A stretch of DNA of 5,351 nucleotides from Frankiales bacterium (GTDB lineage: Bacteria > Actinomycetota > Actinomycetes > Mycobacteriales > SCTD01): positions 1 to 5,351 of the forward strand of contig JAOPVD010000047.1 in NCBI GenBank assembly GCA_025966295.1, written 5' to 3'. Below are positions 1-4,397 of the stretch, piece by piece. Below the pieces are notes generated by a model. It made no database searches and was not told the DNA's origin. It worked only from the letters and a program-made list of their open reading frames with translations. The stretch's first letter is position 1; every line of letters starts with the position of its first letter. Position numbers and translations under genes: made by a program.

Positions 1-422
1 GCCTCGACCAGGGCCTTCGCCCTCGCCTCCGGGTCCGCCGGCAGACCGTCGGGGTCGACCACCGACAGCAGCCGGTCGAACTCGCGCAGGGTGAAGGTGC
101 GCTTGGCGGCCCGCGGCTGCAGCACCACCGCAGCGGCGCGGTGCTCCCGGGTGGCGCCCAGCACCAGGTCGGCGGCCGCGACGTGCTCGGCGACCAGCTC
201 GCGGGCCTGGAAGGCCGAGCCGTCGTGGCCGAGTGCGGCCAGCGTGCTCAGCGCGAACGGCTCCATGGCCGAGCCGGTGTGGCCCCAGGTGCCGGCCGAC
301 TCGATGACGAAGGCGTCCGCGCGGTCGCCGAGCCGCTGCCGCAGCCCCTCCCGCATCAGGTGCTCGGCCATCGGCGAGCGGCAGATGTTGCCGGTGCAGA
401 CGTGCAGCACCCGGAACGTCAC
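1..422 (-). CDS. Low-molecular-weight protein-tyrosine phosphatase family protein (3' end outside window)
   Basis: Cytoplasmic phosphatase of the low-molecular-weight PTP fold, which removes phosphate from protein side chains through a cysteinyl-phosphate intermediate. The first 140 residues are visible. The P-loop VCTGNICRSPMAE lies at residues 8-20, with nucleophile Cys9, Arg15 and Ser16. ESAGTWG (41-47) and the FTLREF segment (110-115) are typical of the family. The general-acid Asp loop (usually DP followed by an aromatic residue near the C-terminus) would lie beyond the left edge, so catalytic completeness cannot be confirmed. The GTG start (422-420) overlaps the tsaC stop as GTGA, implying translational coupling. 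In Bacillus the same neighbourhood holds ywlE, a protein-arginine phosphatase. This protein has Ile13 where YwlE has the Thr that selects phosphoarginine, so a tyrosine-type specificity is more likely. The family call is firm; the substrate is inferred. Confidence 0.9.
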   Translation of the reverse strand, partial: MTFRVLHVCTGNICRSPMAEHLMREGLRQRLGDRADAFVIESAGTWGHTGSAMEPFALSTLAALGHDGSAFQARELVAEHVAAADLVLGATREHRAAAVVLQPRAAKRTFTLREFDRLLSVVDPDGLPADPEARAKALVE

Positions 423-1060
423 GCCGGGCCCTCGAGGTCCGGCACCACCGCGCGCAGCTGTTCGAGCGACAGCGCCCCCAGCCGCAGCACCCGGGGCCGC
501 TCGCCGGTGAGGTCGACGATCGTCGACGGCACCGGCTCGCCGCTGGGGCCGGCGTCGAGGTAGACCTCCACCGCGGTGCCGAGCTGGCGGGCCGCCTCGG
601 CGGCGTCGGTGGCGGGTGCCAGGCCGCTGCGGTTGGCGCTGGAGACGGCCAGCGGCCCGGTCTGCTCGAGCACCGCCAACGCCACCGGGTCGAGCGGCAT
701 CCGGACCGCCACCGTGCCCTTGGTGTCGCCGAGGTCCCAGGCCAGCGTGGCGGCGTGCACGAGCACGAGCGTCAACGCGCCCGGCCAGAACGCCTCGACC
801 AGCTCGCGGGCGGCCGGCGGCACGATGTCGACGAGGCCGTCGAGGGTGCGCTGCGACGGCACCAGTACCGGCGTCGGCATGTCGCGGCCGCGGCCCTTGG
901 CCTCGAGCAGCTTGCCGACCGCCTCCGGCGAGAAGGCGTCCGCGGCCAGGCCGTAGACGGTGTCGGTGGGCAGCACGACGAGCTCGCCGCGCCGGAGCGC
1001 GCGCACGGCCGCGTCGACAGCCTCGCTGCTGCCCTCGCGGCAGTCGTAGGTGGTGCTCAC
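419..1060 (-). CDS. tsaC: L-threonylcarbamoyladenylate synthase (TsaC/YwlC, Sua5/YrdC family)
   Basis: This cytoplasmic enzyme condenses threonine, bicarbonate and ATP to threonylcarbamoyl-AMP, the first step of t6A37 modification of ANN-decoding tRNAs; TsaD/TsaB/TsaE transfer the group afterwards. The 213 residues show PTDTVYGL (31-38), KGRGRDMP (55-62, the conserved Lys/Arg nucleotide-binding loop), FWPGALTLV (91-99), SSANRSG (140-146) and STIVDLTG (179-186) followed by PRVLR. It is the short TsaC form without the extra C-terminal Sua5 domain. I chose GTG at 1060 because the resulting N-terminus (STTYDC...) lines up with the mycobacterial homologue as I remember it and gives a GTGA overlap with the prmC stop. 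An in-frame ATG three codons upstream (1069) is the alternative. Neither has a strong ribosome binding site, consistent with coupling to prmC. A longer in-frame opening upstream is only the shadow of prmC. Confidence 0.95.
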   Translation of the reverse strand: MSTTYDCREGSSEAVDAAVRALRRGELVVLPTDTVYGLAADAFSPEAVGKLLEAKGRGRDMPTPVLVPSQRTLDGLVDIVPPAARELVEAFWPGALTLVLVHAATLAWDLGDTKGTVAVRMPLDPVALAVLEQTGPLAVSSANRSGLAPATDAAEAARQLGTAVEVYLDAGPSGEPVPSTIVDLTGERPRVLRLGALSLEQLRAVVPDLEGPA

Positions 1061-1908
1061 CCGGTCCATCTTGCCGTGACGAAGCGGTCGCGGCCCGTCA
1101 GGTCCTGGTGGTCCGCGACCGCGGTCCAGCCGCCGGCCGCCGTGAAGACGGCCGGTGCGGATGTCCCCTGCCGGTCGGAGTGCTCCACCACGACCAGCCC
1201 GCCGGGCTTGAGGAGTCGGCGGGCGGCCTGCTCCACCAGCCGGACCACGTCCAGGCCGTCGGCGCCGGCGAACAGGGCGAGCTCGGGGTCGTGGTCGATG
1301 ACCTCCGGGTCGGGCAGGTGCCGCTCGTCCTCGGCGACGTACGGCGGGTTGCTGGCCACCAGGTCGACGCGGCCGTCGAGCGCCGGCAGGCAGCCCTCCA
1401 CCGAGCCGAGGTGCAGCTGCACCTCGGGATCCCCGGCCTTGACCCGGTTCGCGGCGTTGCGGCGGGTCCACTCCAGCGCCCCGGGGTCGCGCTCGACAGC
1501 GTGCACGGTCGCCCCCGGCACCTCGTTGGCGAGCGCGAACGCGATGGTGCCCGAGCCGGTGCACAGGTCGACGAGCAGCGGCGCGTCCAGGCCCCGCACG
1601 GCGTCCACGGCCCACTGCACGACCGACTCGGTCTCGGGCCGGGGCACGAACACGCCGGGGCCGACCTCGAGCTCGAGGTAGCGGAACCCGACGGTGCCGG
1701 TGAGGTGCTGCAGCGGCACCCGGGCCGCCCGCCGGCCGACGAGGTCGTCGTACGCGGTCTCGTCGATGTCGTCGACGAGCAGCAGGTCGGAGGGCTTGGC
1801 CAGGCCGAGCACGTGCACGGCCAGCGCCCGGGCGTCGTGCTCCGGGCTGGCCACCCCGGCCGCGCGCAGGCGCCCGGTGGCGGCGCGGATGGCAGCGTGG
1901 AGGTTCAG
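1057..1908 (-). CDS. prmC: Peptide chain release factor N5-glutamine methyltransferase PrmC, probable CTG start
   Basis: AdoMet-dependent methyltransferase that N5-methylates the glutamine of the GGQ motif of release factors RF1 and RF2, speeding peptide release. With the CTG start it has 283 residues. An N-terminal helical substrate-binding region covers about residues 1-75, PRPETE is at 89-94, the AdoMet-binding motif DLCTGSG at 114-120 and the catalytic NPPY at 187-190. These are the family hallmarks. The first ATG/GTG/TTG in frame is GTG at 1854, but that would remove 18 residues (beginning LNLHAAIRAA) that match the usual PrmC N-terminal helix. CTG at 1908 restores them, is preceded by AAGGGAG seven bases upstream, and overlaps the prfA stop as CTGA. 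No canonical in-frame start was found in the roughly 70 bases upstream of the CTG. Function is very secure; the exact start is a reasoned inference. Its substrate RF1 is encoded immediately upstream. Confidence 0.95.
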   Translation of the reverse strand: MNLHAAIRAATGRLRAAGVASPEHDARALAVHVLGLAKPSDLLLVDDIDETAYDDLVGRRAARVPLQHLTGTVGFRYLELEVGPGVFVPRPETESVVQWAVDAVRGLDAPLLVDLCTGSGTIAFALANEVPGATVHAVERDPGALEWTRRNAANRVKAGDPEVQLHLGSVEGCLPALDGRVDLVASNPPYVAEDERHLPDPEVIDHDPELALFAGADGLDVVRLVEQAARRLLKPGGLVVVEHSDRQGTSAPAVFTAAGGWTAVADHQDLTGRDRFVTARWTG

Positions 1909-2954
1909 GGCGTGTCTCCCTTGAGGCGGGCCTCGTTGTCGGCGTCGACCATCGACTGGATCACCGCGTCGAGGTCCCCGTCGAGGACCTGCATGAGGTT
2001 GTTCGCCTTGTAGCCGCTGCGGTGGTCGGCGATCCGGTTGTCCGGCCAGTTGTAGGTCCGGATCTTCTCGGAGCGGTCCATGGTGCGGATCTGCGAGCCG
2101 CGGACGGCGCTGTCCTTGGCGGCCTGCTCCTCCAGCGCGAGCGCGAGCAGCCGGGCGCGGAGCACCCGCATGCCGGCTTCGCGGTTCTGCAGCTGGCTCT
2201 TCTCGTTCTGCATCGACACCGTCACACCGGTCGGGAGGTGCGTGATGCGGACCGCGGAGTCGGTGGTGTTGACGCTCTGGCCGCCCGGGCCGCTGGAGCG
2301 GTAGACGTCGATGCGCAGGTCGTTCTGGTTGATCTCGACGTCCACCTCCTCGGCCTCGGGGAGCACCAGCACACCGGCGGCGGAGGTGTGGATCCGGCCC
2401 TGCGACTCGGTGACGGGCACCCGCTGCACGCGGTGCACGCCGCCCTCGAACTTCAGCCGGCCGTACACCGGGTTCTCGAGGTCGCGCGACTTCACGGCGA
2501 TCTGGATGTCCTTGTAGCCGCCCATCTCGCCCTCGGTGGCGGAGACCACCTCGGTCTTCCAGCCCTGCCGCTCGGCGTACCGGGTGTACATCCGGACCAG
2601 GTCACCGGCGAACAGCGCGGCCTCGTCGCCGCCCTCGCCGCCCTTGACCTCGAGGATCACGTCCTTGGCGTCGGCCGGGTCCTTCGGGACCATCAGCTGG
2701 ACGATCCGGGCGTCCAGATCGGCCACCTGCGCCTCGATCTCGCCGATCTCGTCGTCCATCTCGAGCTCGTGCGCGGCCTTGAGGTCCTCGCGGAGGGCGT
2801 CGCGCTGATGCGCGGCGATGACCACCGGGCCGATCTCGGCGTAGCGACGGCCGAGCTCGCGGGCCACCGCCTGGTCGGCGTGCACGCTCGGGTCGGCCAG
2901 CCGCGCCTCGAGGTCGGCGTGCTCGGCCAGCAGGTCGTCCAGCGGGTCAGCCAC
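1905..2954 (-). CDS. prfA: Peptide chain release factor 1 (RF1)
   Basis: RF1 recognises UAA and UAG stop codons in the ribosomal A site and triggers hydrolysis of peptidyl-tRNA. The 349 residues are near the usual family length of about 355-360. Seen in order: an N-terminal coiled-coil-rich domain (about 1-90), the GGEGGDEAALFAGDL segment (105-119), the stop-codon-reading tripeptide PVT (180-182) of the RF1-type PxT class (RF2 would have SPF), and the catalytic GGQ (224-226) inside SSGPGGQSVN. Gln226 is the expected methylation target of the neighbouring PrmC. The start is GTG at 2954 with GAAGGA a few bases upstream. The gene lies 85 bases after the rpmE stop, separated from it by a strong hairpin, and its stop overlaps the prmC start. 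No truncation or missing motif is seen. Confidence 0.98.
   Translation of the reverse strand: MADPLDDLLAEHADLEARLADPSVHADQAVARELGRRYAEIGPVVIAAHQRDALREDLKAAHELEMDDEIGEIEAQVADLDARIVQLMVPKDPADAKDVILEVKGGEGGDEAALFAGDLVRMYTRYAERQGWKTEVVSATEGEMGGYKDIQIAVKSRDLENPVYGRLKFEGGVHRVQRVPVTESQGRIHTSAAGVLVLPEAEEVDVEINQNDLRIDVYRSSGPGGQSVNTTDSAVRITHLPTGVTVSMQNEKSQLQNREAGMRVLRARLLALALEEQAAKDSAVRGSQIRTMDRSEKIRTYNWPDNRIADHRSGYKANNLMQVLDGDLDAVIQSMVDADNEARLKGDTP
1916..1922 (-). promoter_or_regulatory. Ribosome binding site supporting the prmC CTG start
   Basis: AAGGGAG on the minus strand lies within the last codons of prfA and ends seven bases before the CTG at 1908. It contains the GGAG-like core expected to pair with 16S rRNA. 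The downstream GTG at 1854 has no comparable purine-rich sequence in front of it (it follows CGCGCGGCCGGG). The site therefore helps decide the start. Confidence 0.55.
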
Positions 2955-2997
2955 GGTGTCCTTCTCGTCCTGTCTGGTCTTCGGTCCGGGAACGGCA

Positions 2998-3032
2998 GCG
3001 GCGCCCGTCCCCCTGTGAGGGACGGGCGCCGC
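2998..3032 (-). terminator. Strong hairpin after rpmE, probable terminator or attenuator
   Basis: A perfect inverted repeat has 14-base arms at 2998-3011 and 3019-3032 around a 7-base loop (CCTGTGA on the plus strand). It starts seven bases after the rpmE stop codon. On the minus strand the hairpin is followed by TGCCGTTCCC, so there is no U-tract; U-less hairpins are common at actinobacterial gene ends. It may reduce rpmE transcription into prfA or stabilise the rpmE 3' end. The 43 bases between it and prfA show no convincing -10 box. Confidence 0.75.
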
Positions 3033-3039
3033 CGGATCG

Positions 3040-3249
3040 CTACTTGGAGCGCTTGCCGAAGCGCTGCTCGAACCGGGCCACGCGGCCGCCGGTGTCGAGG
3101 ATCTTCTGCTTGCCCGTGTAGAACGGGTGGCAGGCGGCGCAGACCTCGGCGCGGATCTCGGTGCCGGCGGTGCTGTGGGTGGTGAACTCGTTCCCGCACG
3201 TGCACGAGACGCGGGTCTCGATGTAGTTCGGGTGGATGCCCTGCTTCAC
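3040..3249 (-). CDS. rpmE: 50S ribosomal protein L31, zinc-binding (C+) type
   Basis: Ribosomal protein L31 sits at the 50S/30S interface (bridge B1b) near the central protuberance. The 69-residue product has the four zinc-ligand cysteines in the C+ arrangement, CxC at 16/18 and CxxC at 37/40. It also has the signature HPFYTGKQ (41-48) and a basic C-terminus ending FGKRSK. Length and motifs match the family. The start is GTG at 3249, with GAGAGG six bases upstream. A longer upstream opening in the same frame does not resemble L31. C+ L31 is generally the zinc-replete form, with Zur controlling a cysteine-free paralogue when one exists; that paralogue is not in this window. A strong hairpin follows the stop, and the 5' leader can fold. 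Confidence 0.98.
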   Translation of the reverse strand: MKQGIHPNYIETRVSCTCGNEFTTHSTAGTEIRAEVCAACHPFYTGKQKILDTGGRVARFEQRFGKRSK

Positions 3250-3349
3250 GGTGGTGCCTCTCGGTCGGTGGCCGCCGGGTCGTCCTCGAGGGACGGGAAC
3301 CGGTGCCGGAGTCGCTCCAGTGTGCCAGAAAGCGGCACGGTCCTTCCAA
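3250..3349 (-). promoter_or_regulatory. rpmE 5' region: candidate structured leader and weak promoter
   Basis: The 133 bases between the response-regulator stop and rpmE carry no gene but have structure. One stem pairs 3281-3285 with 3291-3295 (CGTCC/GGACG) and is extended by an outer stem pairing 3275-3280 with 3299-3303, with a bulge and a 3-base internal loop. A second stem pairs 3306-3311 with 3315-3320 around a 3-base loop. Both sit 5' of the ribosome binding site GAGAGG (3257-3262). Autoregulatory L31 leaders are known in actinobacteria, but I cannot confirm a match from memory. A possible promoter is TTGGAA (3344-3349) and CACACT (3319-3324) with a long 19-base spacer; it is weak and would overlap the second stem. 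A small inverted repeat GTGCC/GGCAC (3322-3326, 3334-3338) lies between the boxes. Confidence 0.4.
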
Positions 3350-3353
3350 CGCC

Positions 3354-3382
3354 GGCCCGGGCCTGCGCCTTCCCACCCGGCC
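3354..3382 (-). terminator. Possible weak hairpin after the response regulator
   Basis: On the minus strand, directly after the response-regulator TAG, GGCCGGG (3376-3382) can pair with CCCGGGCC (3354-3361) with one bulged base across a 14-base loop. The second arm lies in a GC palindrome, GGCCCGGGCC (3354-3363). There is no U-tract. It is plausible as an end for the two-component transcript ahead of rpmE, but such pairings arise easily in sequence this GC-rich. Confidence 0.25.
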
Positions 3383-4048
3383 CTAGGTGTCCGAGGGGCG
3401 CCAGCCGAGGCGGTGGGCCTCGGCGACGGCGGCCAGCTGGCTGGTGACCCCCAGCTTGGTGAGGACCCCACGGACCTGGGTGCGCACGGTGGCCTCGGAG
3501 ACCACGAAGATCCCCGCGATCGCCTCGGCCGAGCGGCCGCCCATGAGGTGGCCCAGCACCTCGCGCTCGCGGGCGGTGAGCCGTTCGAAGGGCGCGACGC
3601 GGGCCTGTTCCTGACCTCGGCGGCGGCGCATGTCCGCCAGGAGCGCCTGGCGGTCGTGGTCCGGCATCACGCGCTCGCCGGCGGCCGCCTTGAGCACGGC
3701 GTCGAGGACGTCCTCGAAGCCACGGGTCTTCGGCAGGACCGCGGCCGCTCCGAGTTCCAGGCAGGTCCCGAGCCGCAGCGGGTCGGAGGCTCCGCTGACG
3801 ACCACGACGACGGCGCCGAGCGCCACCAGGCCGGGCACGAGCGCCTCGCCGCCTTCGCGGCCGTCACCCAGGTCCAGGTCGAGCAGGACGACGGCGGGCC
3901 GGGACGCGGCGGCCTGCTCGAGGAGGTCGGCGCCCCCGGCCAGCTGCGCGACCTCGACGGCGAGTCCCTCCGCCTGCAGCGCCACCCCGAGGCTCTGGGC
4001 GAGCAGCTCGTGGTCCTCGATGATCAGCACTGACACGCGCGGCAGCAT
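3383..4048 (-). CDS. NarL/LuxR-type two-component response regulator
   Basis: DNA-binding response regulator of 221 residues, presumably phosphorylated by the histidine kinase encoded upstream. The receiver domain covers about residues 5-125, with acidic pair Glu11/Asp12, phospho-acceptor Asp57 at the end of VVLLD, switch residue Ser85 and Lys107 in LPK; all key residues are intact. A LuxR-type helix-turn-helix follows at about 155-215, with FERLTAREREVL (154-165) and SEATVRTQVRGVLTKLGV (184-201). The linker (about 126-153) is rich in Arg and Gln. ATG at 4048 places the first beta strand at the expected position; GTG at 4036 is possible. The frame stays open to 4180, but the extra residues do not resemble a receiver. 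No clear ribosome binding site precedes the ATG. The target genes are unknown. A 52-base gap separates it from the divergent small gene. Confidence 0.93.
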   Translation of the reverse strand: MLPRVSVLIIEDHELLAQSLGVALQAEGLAVEVAQLAGGADLLEQAAASRPAVVLLDLDLGDGREGGEALVPGLVALGAVVVVVSGASDPLRLGTCLELGAAAVLPKTRGFEDVLDAVLKAAAGERVMPDHDRQALLADMRRRRGQEQARVAPFERLTAREREVLGHLMGGRSAEAIAGIFVVSEATVRTQVRGVLTKLGVTSQLAAVAEAHRLGWRPSDT

Positions 4049-4100
4049 GTCATCTGTTTGGTGGATGCGCTGAGACCATCGGGCGCTGTTCACTGCCGCC
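4049..4100. promoter_or_regulatory. Short divergent intergenic region between the response regulator and the small plus-strand gene
   Basis: Fifty-two bases lie between the minus-strand response-regulator ATG and the plus-strand ATG at 4101. Local AT content is higher than the surroundings (CATCTGTTTGG at 4051-4061), which fits a control region. I see no convincing -35/-10 pair in either direction and no strong ribosome binding site before either ATG, so leaderless or coupled initiation is possible. An in-frame TGA at 4071 prevents upstream extension of the plus-strand gene. Confidence 0.3.
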
Positions 4101-4397
4101 ATGAGTGACCAGGTGGTGCTTGCCGTGTCACCGCGACTGCTCAGCGAGGCCGTGCGCCGCACCTTGGACCTCGACGGCATTCACACGCTAGACCTGGATG
4201 GCGTCGATGCCGTCGCCGACGGCCCCGTCGACGTGGCCGTCGTGTCCACCGGGCGGGCGGGCGAGGTCCAGGCCCGCACCGTCATCGTGCTGGCTGGGGA
4301 TGAGCGGACGGTCGAGCCCGCCCAGGACCTGCAGGTCCGCGACCTCGCCGCGCTGCGGGCCGCCCTCGCCCGTGCCCTGCCTCGACAGCCTGGCTGA
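4101..4397 (+). CDS. Small protein resembling a degenerate (pseudo) receiver domain
   Basis: Hypothetical protein of 98 residues, the only plus-strand gene supported here. I do not recognise a named family. The hydrophobic pattern follows the start of a receiver fold: strand VVLAV (5-9), helix PRLLSEAVRRTL (11-22), strand VDVAVVST (43-50), strand RTVIVLAG (59-66) and a last helix LAALRAALARAL (82-93). Set against the neighbouring response regulator, the acidic pair becomes Ser10/Pro11, the phospho-acceptor becomes Ser49, the switch Ser becomes Ala65 and no Lys is present, so it could not be phosphorylated in the usual way. A partner or decoy for the kinase or regulator is an inference. An eight-residue tandem repeat (TLDLDG plus two residues) lies at 21-36. 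There is no clear ribosome binding site. It is codon-aligned antisense to an open stretch of the kinase frame, and both strands have about equal G/C at codon edges, so composition cannot decide which is coding. Confidence 0.55.
   Translation: MSDQVVLAVSPRLLSEAVRRTLDLDGIHTLDLDGVDAVADGPVDVAVVSTGRAGEVQARTVIVLAGDERTVEPAQDLQVRDLAALRAALARALPRQPG
4161..4208 (+). repeat. Imperfect 24-base tandem repeat inside the small plus-strand gene
   Basis: Two adjacent 24-base units (4161-4184 and 4185-4208) encode TLDLDGIH and TLDLDGVD. Of eight codon pairs, two are identical and four differ synonymously (ACC/ACG, TTG/CTA, CTC/CTG, GAC/GAT); only the last two change the residue (Ile/Val, His/Asp). In the opposite frame the same changes alter residues and create the TAG that ends the kinase frame (4188-4190). 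Confidence 0.5.

Noticed and set aside
1061..1615. In-frame N-terminal extension of tsaC
   Set aside because: It lies entirely over prmC in another frame and is Arg/Gly/Ala-rich. TsaC homologues begin near the chosen GTG, giving a normal 213 residues.
616..2013. Plus-strand open frame of 465 residues opposite tsaC and prmC
   Set aside because: The Arg/Pro/Ala-rich translation without a fold is typical of a GC-rich shadow; the minus strand holds complete enzymes with catalytic motifs.
2022..3185. Long plus-strand open frame (387 residues) opposite prfA and rpmE
   Set aside because: It is antisense to two unmistakable conserved genes, its translation is a repetitive Val/Leu/His/Asp/Gly mix with no motif, and high GC makes stop codons rare in shadow frames.
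3236..4033. Plus-strand open frame opposite the response regulator
   Set aside because: The minus strand encodes a complete receiver plus helix-turn-helix with all key residues; the plus translation lacks any recognisable domain.
4049..4180. N-terminal extension of the response regulator to an ATG at 4180
   Set aside because: The extra residues are not receiver-like, overlap the divergent small gene and push the first beta strand far from its usual position.
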